Assembly: GCA_937944295.1 (NCBI GenBank)
Contig: CALDZL010000001.1
Coordinates: 1-43,666 of the forward strand
Direction of reading: 5' to 3'
Source of the DNA: an uncultured Sphingorhabdus sp.
GTDB lineage: Bacteria; Pseudomonadota; Alphaproteobacteria; Sphingomonadales; Sphingomonadaceae
DNA: 43,666 nt
Shown: positions 7,489 to 15,513 of the stretch, in pieces
How positions within the stretch are numbered: the stretch's first letter is position 1
Layout of the letters: every line of letters starts with the position of its first letter
Notes under the pieces: generated by a model
Database searches by the model: none
What the model was told of the DNA's origin: nothing
What the model saw: the letters and a program-made list of their open reading frames with translations, nothing else
Made by a program: the position numbers and the translations under genes

Positions 7489-8670
7489 TTATAATCCCAT
7501 TTGCCGCGCGGCGAGATCGCGCATAATTTCCTCTGAACCGCCGCCAATCGCCATGACGCGCACTTCGCGGTAAATACGCTCCACACGGTGTCCACGTATA
7601 AAGCCTGCCCCGCCCAATATTTGCATCGCTTCACGTGCGCAAAATTCCATCGTCTCTGAGGCCTGCACCTTGAGCATGGCAAGCTCTGCAACGGGACTTT
7701 CGCCATTGCGCACGCGCCATGCGCAATTGTCCAAAAAGCTTGTTGTGGCCCACAAGTGCTGCGCCATATTGGCAATTTTGTGCCGTATTGCCTGATGGTC
7801 GGCAAGGCGTTTGCCAAATGTTTCGCGCTCTTGCGCCCATGCCGCCGCTTCTTCTGTGCAGACGCGCGCATAGGCCGTCGCTTGCGCCGCCATGCCAAGC
7901 CTCTCGCTATTAAAATTGGCCATAATGCCGTAAAAACCCTGATTCTCGATACCGATGATCTGATCTGCTGGAACGAATATGTCATCAAAGTGGATCGTTG
8001 CTGTGTCGCTACTCCACCATCCCATTTTGGGCAATTCGGTGCGGTTCACTCCTTCGCTTTCAAGGTCAATCAACATCAGTGATATGCCACCCATACCGCT
8101 ATCGCCAGTGCGTACAGCGGTGGTCAGCCATTTTGATGTCATACCGCCCGTAATATAGGTTTTGCTGCCATTGACGCGCCAGCCATTGCCATCGCGCACC
8201 GCCTTAGTTTTCAATTTAGCGACATCAGAGCCGCCCGATGGTTCGGTAATGCCGAGGCTGATTTGTTTTTCACCTGATAAGATTTGCGGTACTATTTTCT
8301 CTTTCATAACATTGCTGCCTAGCGCCATGATTGGCGGTAAACCAATGCCGTGGATCATTAATGCAGCAACAATGCCGCCAGCGCCGCAGCGGGCAAGTTC
8401 TTCGCTGGTGATGATCGAATGAAATATATCTGTCTCTTGGCTACCCCCACCCAGAGATTCGGGATAACCTAGGCCAAGCAGTCCAGCCTTGGCAGCTTTG
8501 GGATAGAGATCGTGGGGGATACGGCCAGTTTCCTCCCATATTTCGACATGCGGCATTATTTCGCTCTCGACAAAGCGGCGAACGCTATCTCGCCATATTA
8601 TATGGCTCTCTTCAAACCATGGATTTGGCGGCCGTAAACTATCAAAGTCTATTATATCATATTTGCTCAT
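7489..8670 (-). CDS. Acyl-CoA dehydrogenase family protein
   Basis: Acyl-CoA dehydrogenases are FAD flavoproteins that introduce the alpha-beta double bond of acyl-CoA esters and pass electrons to ETF. The 393-residue protein has the family length and both signature regions: ITEPSGGSDV (141-150, FAD-binding loop) and QILGGAGFIRGHRVERIYRE near the C-terminus. The usual C-terminal catalytic Glu position reads IGGGSEEI with Gly, as in the isovaleryl-CoA and long-chain dehydrogenases, where the base comes from helix G instead. Glu256 (FNSERLGM) sits at that alternative position, so the enzyme should be active. The substrate cannot be told from sequence; branched-chain or long-chain acyl-CoA is most likely. 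It appears monocistronic. Confidence 0.92.
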   Translation of the reverse strand: MSKYDIIDFDSLRPPNPWFEESHIIWRDSVRRFVESEIMPHVEIWEETGRIPHDLYPKAAKAGLLGLGYPESLGGGSQETDIFHSIITSEELARCGAGGIVAALMIHGIGLPPIMALGSNVMKEKIVPQILSGEKQISLGITEPSGGSDVAKLKTKAVRDGNGWRVNGSKTYITGGMTSKWLTTAVRTGDSGMGGISLMLIDLESEGVNRTELPKMGWWSSDTATIHFDDIFVPADQIIGIENQGFYGIMANFNSERLGMAAQATAYARVCTEEAAAWAQERETFGKRLADHQAIRHKIANMAQHLWATTSFLDNCAWRVRNGESPVAELAMLKVQASETMEFCAREAMQILGGAGFIRGHRVERIYREVRVMAIGGGSEEIMRDLAARQMGL

Positions 8671-8729
8671 AACTTATATGCTAAAGGATTAGATGCTATG
8701 AAGCAATGCTTGAGGACCGGCTCTATCTC

Positions 8730-9095
8730 TTATGCACTAACCTGATTCACCGCTTCTAAGAAGTTCATTACCGAAACGGGCTTAGAGAGATAGGCTTTTG
8801 CTCCAGCGGATAAAATACGCTCTTCATCGCCCTTACCAGCATAGGCTGTAACCGCCAAAATAGGGATATGTGATAATTGTGCATTGGCGGAGATATTTTC
8901 TATTAAATCAAGGCCCGATATATTGGGTAATTGAATATCCATGATGATGAGATCAGGCATCACATCTTGCACGGTTTCTATAATATTTCGACCATCGCGT
9001 TTGGCAGTCACTTCAAATTGATGCGCGCGCAATAGATCGGTGAACAGCTTAAGGTTTAGCTCATTATCTTCGATGATGATGACTTTTTTGCCCAT
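8730..9095 (-). CDS. divK: Single-domain response regulator DivK
   Basis: DivK is a stand-alone receiver that in Caulobacter and relatives links the PleC and DivJ kinases to the CtrA phosphorelay and cell-cycle asymmetry. The 121-residue receiver has the acidic pocket (IIIEDNELN), phospho-acceptor Asp53 (LIIMDIQLPNISGLDLI), the Thr switch (VTAYAGKGDEERI) and the Lys of KPVSV. The sequence EDNELNLKLF and the region after the Thr are diagnostic for DivK rather than CheY. An ATG at 9113 would add METHKI. ATG 9095 is preferred because it puts the phospho-Asp at 53 as in Caulobacter DivK. It is divergent from a DUF3572 gene, an arrangement common near divK in alphaproteobacteria. Confidence 0.9.
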   Translation of the reverse strand: MGKKVIIIEDNELNLKLFTDLLRAHQFEVTAKRDGRNIIETVQDVMPDLIIMDIQLPNISGLDLIENISANAQLSHIPILAVTAYAGKGDEERILSAGAKAYLSKPVSVMNFLEAVNQVSA

Positions 9096-9294
9096 AATTT
9101 TATGTGTCTCCATTGGTTTTTCTTTATAGCGCCTGTCCCTAAAAAGCTAGACATGAATACAAGAGATAAAGGCTATTTGCATATAATAGAATCTTAAATT
9201 CATATCTTTAAAATCAAAATAATAATATTTGATGCTCTATATTTCAGTGGTATTGTGACAGGCACTTGTCTAAGGCAGCAATGAGGTATGCAAT

Positions 9295-9558
9295 ATGGAC
9301 AGACCGACATCACAAGCTATTGCTTTGCAAATATTGGTCTGGATATTACAGGACGATAAACGCGCCGAGAGGCTAATCGCTCTTACTGGTATTACGCCTG
9401 ATGATATGCGCGCATCGCTTGGTGAAGGTTGGCTGTTGAGAGCCGCTTTATCTTATCTAGAAGGTTATGAACCAGATTTGATCCAATGTGCAAAAGATAT
9501 AGAGATTACCCCCGAACAATTGGTGGAAGTGTCTGATTTGCTCAAAAACATGGGTTGA
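9295..9558 (+). CDS. DUF3572 family protein
   Basis: This small soluble helical protein of 87 residues matches DUF3572, a family of unknown function confined to alphaproteobacteria. Recognisable features are the N-terminal helix AIALQILVWILQDDKRAERLI, the central GITPDDMRASLGE, and the motif LLRAALSYLEGYEPDLI. It has no signal peptide or membrane helix. It is divergently placed from divK with 181-199 bases between the starts, so shared regulation is possible. The role is unknown. Confidence 0.85.
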   Translation: MDRPTSQAIALQILVWILQDDKRAERLIALTGITPDDMRASLGEGWLLRAALSYLEGYEPDLIQCAKDIEITPEQLVEVSDLLKNMG

Positions 9559-9615
9559 GCGTGTAAATGTTACACACCATTATTAATAAAGACGATAGAT
9601 GGAATAGGAAAAAGA

Positions 9616-10248
9616 ATGATACGACCTCTAATCATTAGCGATTGTGACGAAGTATTGCTGCATATGGTAGTGCCCTTTAAGCAGTGGTTAGATGAAGATA
9701 AATCCATTGATTTTGCACTTGATAGCGCTGATTTCACTCATGCGCTGAGACATAGAGATAGCGGTGCAGTGTTAAAGCCTGAGGAAATTTGGGCCTTGCT
9801 TGGTGGCTTTTTTGATAGCGAAATGCATCGGCAAAAGCCTATTAAATATGCCATTGAATCCCTTAATTCTCTATCTAAACATGCCGATATTGTGGTGCTT
9901 ACAAATTTGATGGATGATCGTAATGAGGCACGGAGACAACAGCTTGCAAGTTTTGGGTTGGAAGTTCCTGTTCATTGTAACCAAGGACCAAAAGGCCCTG
10001 CATTAGCAAAGATTATAGATGATTATAAGCCCAATGTAGCGCTGTTTATCGATGATCTGGCTAATCACCATCAGTCTGCAGGCGAATTACTTCCCAATAT
10101 TTGGCGATTACATATGGTAGGAGAGCCTAAATTAGCACCGCATATCAAGGCGGCCCCGCATGCTCATGAGCGTATTGATAATTGGGAAAAAGCAATGCCA
10201 TGGATATTAAATATTATGACGACAGGGAAAATCGCCCCTAATTTATGA
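9616..10248 (+). CDS. HAD-like hydrolase superfamily protein
   Basis: A 210-residue protein. The N-terminus IISDCDEVLL fits HAD motif I (DxD, Asp9 and Asp11), where the first Asp normally forms the phospho-enzyme. VVLTN near residue 95 fits motif II, and ALFIDDLANH near 145 fits the acidic motif IV. Between motifs I and II lies an all-alpha cap of about 70 residues. The Glu after Asp11 is less usual, so the enzyme may be a specialised phosphatase or a non-catalytic relative; the substrate is unknown. It starts 57 bases after the DUF3572 gene on the same strand, with a GGAAT/GGAAAAAG leader. Confidence 0.7.
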   Translation: MIRPLIISDCDEVLLHMVVPFKQWLDEDKSIDFALDSADFTHALRHRDSGAVLKPEEIWALLGGFFDSEMHRQKPIKYAIESLNSLSKHADIVVLTNLMDDRNEARRQQLASFGLEVPVHCNQGPKGPALAKIIDDYKPNVALFIDDLANHHQSAGELLPNIWRLHMVGEPKLAPHIKAAPHAHERIDNWEKAMPWILNIMTTGKIAPNL

Positions 10249-10320
10249 TATAATTATATAAATATATTAGCATTGCTATCGCCATGATATTACGGCAAAG
10301 AATATATAAAGGATATATAT

Positions 10321-10779
10321 ATGAATGAAGTTGAAGCGCGATTGAGCGAATTGGGTATAATATTACCCAAAGCTGCTGCGCCAGTAGCATCTTATGTTCC
10401 CACCGTTGAATCGGGGAATATACTTTTTATTAGCGGACAATTGCCATTTATTGATGGTGAATTGGAGACGGGCAAATGTGGCGAAGACAGAGATTTAAGC
10501 GATGCTCAAGCAGCGGCGAGAGCGTGCGGATTAATGTTAGTTGCACAGATGAAAGCAGCATTGGGCAATTTATCGCGTATAAAACGCATTGTTAAATTGG
10601 GTGTTTTTGTGGCTTCTTCTTCGGACTTCACAGATCAACCCAAAGTCGCTAATGGTGCATCTGATATAATGGTTGAAATATTTGGGGATATTGGAAAACA
10701 TACACGCAGTGCGGTCTCAGTTCCTGTCCTTCCTCTTAACGCTTTGGTGGAAATAGATGCTATCATTTCTTTCGAATAA
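10321..10779 (+). CDS. RidA family protein (Rid/YER057c/UK114)
   Basis: Rid proteins hydrolyse reactive enamine or imine intermediates, such as 2-aminoacrylate from serine dehydratase, or have related deaminase roles. The 152-residue protein has the family core (NILFISGQLPFIDG; ACGLMLVAQMKAALGNLSRIKRIVKLGVFVAS; HTRSAVSVPVLPLNALVEIDAI). The Arg in HTRSAVSV matches the conserved Arg that binds the substrate carboxylate. This longer YjgF form, with MNEVEARLSELGIILP at the start, is common in alphaproteobacteria. Its last 23 bases overlap the start of the glycerophosphodiesterase gene, so the two are probably translationally coupled. Confidence 0.88.
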   Translation: MNEVEARLSELGIILPKAAAPVASYVPTVESGNILFISGQLPFIDGELETGKCGEDRDLSDAQAAARACGLMLVAQMKAALGNLSRIKRIVKLGVFVASSSDFTDQPKVANGASDIMVEIFGDIGKHTRSAVSVPVLPLNALVEIDAIISFE

Positions 10780-11536
10780 AATTGATGCCATAAGGGCACG
10801 TCCTCCTGTGCCTTCGCGTGTAGCATTTTTGTCAGAACAAAATTTTGCCCATCGCGGTCTGCATAGTGCTGATTCTAATGGTCCGATATTGGAAAATAGC
10901 TTGGGTGCGTTTCAGGCTGCTATTGATTCAGGCCATGGCATAGAATGCGATGTACAGCCATCCGATTCAGGCGTTGCTATGGTTTTCCATGATAAAGAAT
11001 TAGACCGCCTTACCAACTCTAGTGGGTTGATTGAAGAGTTTAATGTTGATGTGTTGCGGGCAATAGCGTTAAAAGGCAATAATGGCAATATCCCAACATT
11101 AGAACAGCTTTTGTCTATAGTTGCGAACAGACAGCCTGTCTTGATAGAAGTGAAATCTGATGTCGCTAATTTTATACCCCTATGTTTATCAGTACGCCGT
11201 GCCTTAGAGGGTTACAGAGGGAAAGCTGCGATTATGTCGTTTAACCCTGCCGTTGTTCGTTGGTTCCGCAAAGATGCGCCACATATTGTGCGCGGTTTAG
11301 TGATGAGTGAAGATGGCTCGCGTAATTTAAAAGGCCGTGCGAAACGTCATTCTGCACTATGGATGGCAAAACCAGACTTCCTTGCTTATGATATACGTGA
11401 TTTACCTTCTAAATTCGCTGCAAATCAACGTTCTCGAGGTATTCCAGTTCTAACTTGGACGGTGCGCAGCCAAGATCATCATAATATTGCTAAACAGCAT
11501 AGCGATGGTTTGATTTTTGAAACACCTAATGGATGA
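10757..11536 (+). CDS. Glycerophosphodiester phosphodiesterase family protein
   Basis: The family hydrolyses glycerophosphodiesters to glycerol-3-phosphate plus an alcohol through a metal-dependent TIM barrel. The 259-residue protein has the N-terminal catalytic His (FAHRGLHS), the metal ligands (ENSLGAF; IECDVQPSDSG) and the second catalytic His (VFHDKELDRLT). Later barrel strands are also visible (PVLIEVKSD; VLTWTVRSQDH). There is no signal peptide, so it is cytoplasmic and of UgpQ type rather than periplasmic GlpQ. The start ATG 10757 lies inside the RidA gene; the stop overlaps the next gene by 8 bases. This three-gene chain suggests tight coupling. Confidence 0.9.
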   Translation: MLSFLSNKIDAIRARPPVPSRVAFLSEQNFAHRGLHSADSNGPILENSLGAFQAAIDSGHGIECDVQPSDSGVAMVFHDKELDRLTNSSGLIEEFNVDVLRAIALKGNNGNIPTLEQLLSIVANRQPVLIEVKSDVANFIPLCLSVRRALEGYRGKAAIMSFNPAVVRWFRKDAPHIVRGLVMSEDGSRNLKGRAKRHSALWMAKPDFLAYDIRDLPSKFAANQRSRGIPVLTWTVRSQDHHNIAKQHSDGLIFETPNG

Positions 11537-12704
11537 AAATGAAACGCATGTAACAGCGCAGCTTGCACCCTCGATTAGCGCCATAGATGCTCAACAATGG
11601 GATGCTTGTAATAGTGGGCAAAACCCCTTTACTAGCCATGCTTTTTTATCGGCATTAGAACAATCCAATAGCGTTGGGCAAAGCGGTGATGAAGATGATT
11701 TTGCGAGACGCTGGACCACTGGTTGGGCGCCATCGCCTATCATTCTCAAACAGGAGGGTGCATTGGTTGGAGCAATGCCAGCTTATTTGAAGAGCCATAG
11801 CAAAGGCGAATATATTTTTGATCATATGTGGGCCGATGCTTATCAGAGAGCGGGGGGGCGCTATTATCCTAAAATGCAAATTGCCGCGCCATTTTCTCCT
11901 GTACCTGGTGAGCGGTTATTATTACGTGATTCCAAATATGCAGAACTATTATTACAAGCAGCAGAGTCGATAGCACAGAGCAACGGGCTTTCATCGGTTC
12001 ATGCAACTTTTATTGATGCACAGCAGATTGATTTATTTGAAAATAAGGATTGGCTTGTTCGTAAAGATAGCCAATTTCATTGGTATAATAAGGGCTATAG
12101 TAGTTTTGATGACTTTCTTGCTAAATTATCATCACGAAAGCGCAAAAATATCCGTAAAGAGCGTCGTGTTGCTAATGCGCAAGTAGATTTCCAGATTTTG
12201 CGTGGAGATGATATTAAAGCGCATCATTGGGATGTATTTTGGGAGTTTTATTTGGATACGAGCGCACGCAAATGGGGAAGCCCCTATTTAACACGTTCTT
12301 TTTTTGATATAATATCTGCTACTATGGCTAAGAAACTTATACTTTTTCTGGCCTTACAGGATGATATTCCTATTGCTGGTGCGCTCAATTTTATTGGATC
12401 AAATTGTTTATATGGTCGTTATTGGGGGGCTAAGCGTGATATTGAATTTCTCCATTTCGAAACTTGTTATTATCGGGCTATCGATTGGGCGATAGAGCAT
12501 GGATTTGATCGTGTCGAAGCGGGAGCACAGGGCCCGCATAAATTAGCACGCGGTTATGAACCAACGCCAACCTATTCGGCGCACTATATTGTTGACCCTG
12601 GATTTAGAAAAGCTATCGATGATTATCTACAGCGCGAAAGGAAAGCTGTCGCGCAGGATATTAAATTTATGGCCTCAATGGGACCGTTCAAGCGCGCAGA
12701 ATAG
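11529..12704 (+). CDS. GNAT/FemAB-like acyltransferase (DUF482)
   Basis: This family is a FemAB-type double GNAT fold, often labelled a peptidoglycan biosynthesis protein; no defined substrate is firmly known. The frame encodes 391 residues from ATG 11529. A TTG 12 bases upstream would add four residues, but the ATGGATGA overlap with the previous stop favours the ATG. Family features are NPFTSHAFLSALEQSNSVG near the N-terminus, DHMWADAYQRAGGRYYPKMQIAAPFSPVPG, LSSRKRKNIRKERR, and the C-terminal FETCYYRAIDWAIEHGFDRV region followed by EAGAQGPHKLARGYEP. It is cytoplasmic with no signal. It is probably coexpressed with the RidA and phosphodiesterase genes. Confidence 0.87.
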   Translation: MDENETHVTAQLAPSISAIDAQQWDACNSGQNPFTSHAFLSALEQSNSVGQSGDEDDFARRWTTGWAPSPIILKQEGALVGAMPAYLKSHSKGEYIFDHMWADAYQRAGGRYYPKMQIAAPFSPVPGERLLLRDSKYAELLLQAAESIAQSNGLSSVHATFIDAQQIDLFENKDWLVRKDSQFHWYNKGYSSFDDFLAKLSSRKRKNIRKERRVANAQVDFQILRGDDIKAHHWDVFWEFYLDTSARKWGSPYLTRSFFDIISATMAKKLILFLALQDDIPIAGALNFIGSNCLYGRYWGAKRDIEFLHFETCYYRAIDWAIEHGFDRVEAGAQGPHKLARGYEPTPTYSAHYIVDPGFRKAIDDYLQRERKAVAQDIKFMASMGPFKRAE

Positions 12705-12722
12705 GTTCAAATAACTTATTCG

Positions 12723-12765
12723 CACATGATCTGTATCGAGTATTTTATATCCGTACAGAGATGTG
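12723..12765. terminator. Possible bidirectional terminator hairpin
   Basis: CACAT-GA-TCTGTA (12723-12735) can pair with TACAGA-G-ATGTG (12754-12765), giving 6 plus 5 base pairs around a small internal loop and an 18-base loop. It lies between the convergent acyltransferase and Sel1-type genes, where a terminator is expected, but it lacks a T-run. Confidence 0.35.
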
Positions 12766-12775
12766 AGCTTATTCT

Positions 12776-13072
12776 CTAAGCAGCAGCGCGTTGTGTTGCT
12801 TTTAACCATGCTCTTGCATCGCGTTGTGCTTCGGCAATTTCACGTGCTGTCATTTCATAAGAGATTTCTGCACGGCAAGTCATGGCTTCTTCACTGCCGC
12901 TTAAAGCTGCAAGGTTGAACCATTTATGCGCTTCGATCAGATCAACCTCAATACCACCGCTACCTGTGGAATAGGCAACACCTAAATCATATAATGCTTC
13001 ACTATCTCCCTGCGCTGCATCATTTAGTCGACTTTCGATCAAAAATTCTGCACTCTTTTTACTGCTTGCCAT
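12776..13072 (-). CDS. Small Sel1-like repeat protein
   Basis: Sel1-like repeats are TPR-related helical hairpins that mediate protein contacts. The 98-residue protein shows one clear repeat (ALYDLGVAYSTGSGGIEVDLIEAHKWFNLAALSGSEEAM), matching the consensus in which A-x-x-LG-x-x-Y precedes A-x-x-W-x-x-x-A-A. A C-terminal amphipathic helix follows (REIAEAQRDARAWLKATQR). The frame is open to a TTG at 13108, but ATG 13072 is chosen because AGAGGG is well placed upstream of it and the extension is unlike the family. There is no signal peptide. It is monocistronic; the partner is unknown. Confidence 0.8.
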   Translation of the reverse strand: MASSKKSAEFLIESRLNDAAQGDSEALYDLGVAYSTGSGGIEVDLIEAHKWFNLAALSGSEEAMTCRAEISYEMTAREIAEAQRDARAWLKATQRAAA

Positions 13073-13204
13073 TTTATACCCTCTTTTGTTTTGGTGAAGA
13101 CAAATCAACAGAAGATGACTAACAAAAGGTTAATATGAGTGTAAAATGATATAATTTATAATAAAATATAATATAATTTTATGTATTTCTGGTATTAGAA
13201 ACAA

Positions 13205-14047
13205 CTATTTGATTGATATATTATCAATTAATCTAGTTGTGCCAATAAATGCTGCAGCAATCAGCCTAGCATCTTGTCCATTCCATTTTTCCAATATTTT
13301 GAGCGACCTTGCATCAATAAGATTGATATAATCAATATTGTTAAAGCCTGATTCCACTATTTTATTTGCACTATTCATTAAGGTTGATTGAATATTTTCA
13401 CCATTTTGAATAGCGATTGCGGCTTCCTGCAATGATTGCGGTAGAGCTGATGCAATAATAAGTTCATCTGCGTTTAAATATTTATTGCGCGAAGATAAGG
13501 CCAGTCCAGCCGCATTACGCACTGTTGGCACGCTGACAATTTTGATATTAAAATCTAAATCTAGCGCCATTTGACGAATGATAGATAATTGCTGATAATC
13601 TTTCTCTCCGAAAAATGCAATATCAGCCCCCGTTTGATTGAACAGTTTAGCGACTATCAACATTACGCCATCAAAATGTCCAGGGCGTTTGGCGCCGCAC
13701 AAATTATCATCTAATCCTTTTATGTGCATTGCTGTAGCAAAACCCTTTGGATATATGGTGGTAATTTCAGGTGCCCACAAGATAGGGATATCTATGGATC
13801 TGAGCAGCATTGAATCTGTTTTTAATTGCTTGGGATAGCTGCCTAGATCTTCACCAGCGCCAAATTGTGCTGGATTGACAAAAATTGACACTATGACATT
13901 GGGTGTTGCTTTTTTTGCTTCGCGGACCAATGATAAATGCCCTTCATGTAATGCTCCCATGGTCGGAACCAGAGCAATAGGCTGCCTATTCTGGCGCAAA
14001 AGAGAGATAGAATGACGTAAATTGTCGAGATTATGAATGGTTTTCAA
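13205..14047 (-). CDS. panC: Pantothenate synthetase (pantoate--beta-alanine ligase)
   Basis: PanC condenses pantoate with beta-alanine through a pantoyl-adenylate, the last step of pantothenate synthesis and thus on the path to coenzyme A. The 280-residue protein has the nucleotidyltransferase HIGH-type motif (PTMGALHEGHLSLV, about 29-42), the pantoate-binding region (VSIFVNPAQFGAGEDLGSYP), LDDNLCGAKRPGHFDGV, FFGEKDYQQL, and the KMSKS-like region LALSSRNKYL. Length is normal. No panB or panD is seen nearby, so it stands alone. The 151 bases upstream separate it from divergent mipZ. Confidence 0.96.
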   Translation of the reverse strand: MKTIHNLDNLRHSISLLRQNRQPIALVPTMGALHEGHLSLVREAKKATPNVIVSIFVNPAQFGAGEDLGSYPKQLKTDSMLLRSIDIPILWAPEITTIYPKGFATAMHIKGLDDNLCGAKRPGHFDGVMLIVAKLFNQTGADIAFFGEKDYQQLSIIRQMALDLDFNIKIVSVPTVRNAAGLALSSRNKYLNADELIIASALPQSLQEAAIAIQNGENIQSTLMNSANKIVESGFNNIDYINLIDARSLKILEKWNGQDARLIAAAFIGTTRLIDNISIK

Positions 14048-14198
14048 TTTAGTTTCAGCCCAATAATAGAAAAATGCTAATGGTTAGAGTTAATATATTT
14101 GCTTATATTGGTCATTCGTGACTAATAACAAGAGATTCGGCATAATATCCTTTTGGGTTTGGGGGAGGTTATGCACTAAATGAGGGGTGTAACAATAA

Positions 14199-15023
14199 AT
14201 GGCGACAGCTCATCATATAGTATTTGCTAACGAGAAGGGCGGTACAGGGAAATCCACAACTGCTGTGCATGTTGCTGTGGCGCTTCAAGCACGCGGGGTT
14301 CGTGTAGCCTGTATTGATTTGGATAATCGTCAGAGAACATTAGCGCGCTATATGGAAAACCGCCGTGAAACCATGAAAAGGCGTAATATAATATTGCCAA
14401 CGCCTACGGTTGAGACATTTTCGTATAATAATCTGGCACGTCTTGATCAAATGGTTAGCCGTTTAGAGAAAGATCATGATTTTCTAATATTTGATACACC
14501 TGGGCGTGATGATAAGTTTGCCCGATTTGTTGCTACACGATCGCATACATTAGTGACGCCTCTAAATGATAGTTTTGTTGATTTTGATTTGATCGGTCAA
14601 GTTGATGCTGAGACTTATAAAGTCAAAAGATTAAGCTTTTACGCAGAATTAATATGGGATGCACGCAAAGCGCGCGCCAAAGCTGATGGTGTAACCATCG
14701 ATTGGGTCGTATTACGTAATCGATTGCAAAATATGGAAGCCCGTAATCAACGCCGCATGTTAGATGCTACGGAAGAATTATCTAAGCGTGCAGGATTTAG
14801 AACTATACCAGGCCTCAACGAGCGTGTCATATATCGTGAACTATTTCCATCGGGCTTAACGCTTATTGATAAGGGGCATCTTGGCGGATTGGCAACTGCT
14901 CATATTGTGGCACGTCAAGAATTACGCGAAATGGTAAATGCGCTTCATTTACCCGATTTTGACAAAGAGGAAGCACAAATAAGTTCCAATAATCTATTCC
15001 AAGTCAGTAAAGTGAGTGCATAA
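14199..15023 (+). CDS. mipZ: MipZ-type division-plane positioning ATPase
   Basis: MipZ is a ParA-superfamily ATPase that forms a polar gradient through ParB and blocks FtsZ assembly away from midcell. The 274-residue frame has the deviant Walker A NEKGGTGKSTTAVH (about 11-24) with Lys13 and Lys18, a Walker A' region (ACIDLDNRQRTLARYMENRRE) that is close to Caulobacter MipZ, and Walker B at FLIFDTPGRDD. The DLDNRQRT and ENRR stretch distinguishes it from plasmid ParA and Soj. The start ATG has GAGGGG about 15 bases upstream. It is followed after 3 bases by a membrane J-domain gene, so the pair is likely cotranscribed. Confidence 0.92.
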   Translation: MATAHHIVFANEKGGTGKSTTAVHVAVALQARGVRVACIDLDNRQRTLARYMENRRETMKRRNIILPTPTVETFSYNNLARLDQMVSRLEKDHDFLIFDTPGRDDKFARFVATRSHTLVTPLNDSFVDFDLIGQVDAETYKVKRLSFYAELIWDARKARAKADGVTIDWVVLRNRLQNMEARNQRRMLDATEELSKRAGFRTIPGLNERVIYRELFPSGLTLIDKGHLGGLATAHIVARQELREMVNALHLPDFDKEEAQISSNNLFQVSKVSA

Positions 15024-15026
15024 ATA

Positions 15027-15470
15027 ATGCCAGCATTATTACTTATTGGTTTAGCGGTCCTTGCCTATCTTGTATATACAGGGAAAATATCAAAAAATGC
15101 TATATTTCCGATTGTGTTGGGGTTAGCGGCCTTATTTTTATTTTCGCGAGGCTTATTCCCTCAAGGTGCTATCACAACGGCAATAGCTGGATTTTTAGGA
15201 CGCGGTTTTTTAAATAAAATATTGATGTCAAAATTGCAGAAAAATCCTGATAGAGCGCAGTCACCACAAATAGCGATACCTGATGATGTAATACAGGCAC
15301 GGGCTTTGTTGGGCGTAAATGCAGACGATGATGATGATGCTATCAAAAGAAAATATCGCAAATTATTAGAAGAACATCACCCTGATCGCGGTGGTGATGG
15401 GGATTATGCTCGGGCTATTAATTTGGCCAAAGATACGTTGATTAAATACCATCTTAACAATAGGCTATAA
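15027..15470 (+). CDS. Membrane-anchored J-domain protein
   Basis: J-domain proteins stimulate Hsp70 (DnaK) ATPase activity through an HPD loop. In this 147-residue protein the N-terminus has two hydrophobic segments (about 3-17 and 25-42, VLGLAALFLFSRGLF). A linker follows, then a C-terminal J-domain from about 87 with HPD at 118-120 (LEEHHPDRGGDGDYARAINLAKDTL). C-terminal placement of the J-domain with N-terminal membrane helices resembles TIM14/Pam18 and its alphaproteobacterial relatives. It sits directly after mipZ and 43 bases before the phosphohexomutase. The client is unknown; a role near the division site is only suggested by position. Confidence 0.85.
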   Translation: MPALLLIGLAVLAYLVYTGKISKNAIFPIVLGLAALFLFSRGLFPQGAITTAIAGFLGRGFLNKILMSKLQKNPDRAQSPQIAIPDDVIQARALLGVNADDDDDAIKRKYRKLLEEHHPDRGGDGDYARAINLAKDTLIKYHLNNRL

Positions 15471-15513
15471 TAGACGTATTATTAAGGAAATATTCAAATA
15501 AAGGCTTATCATT

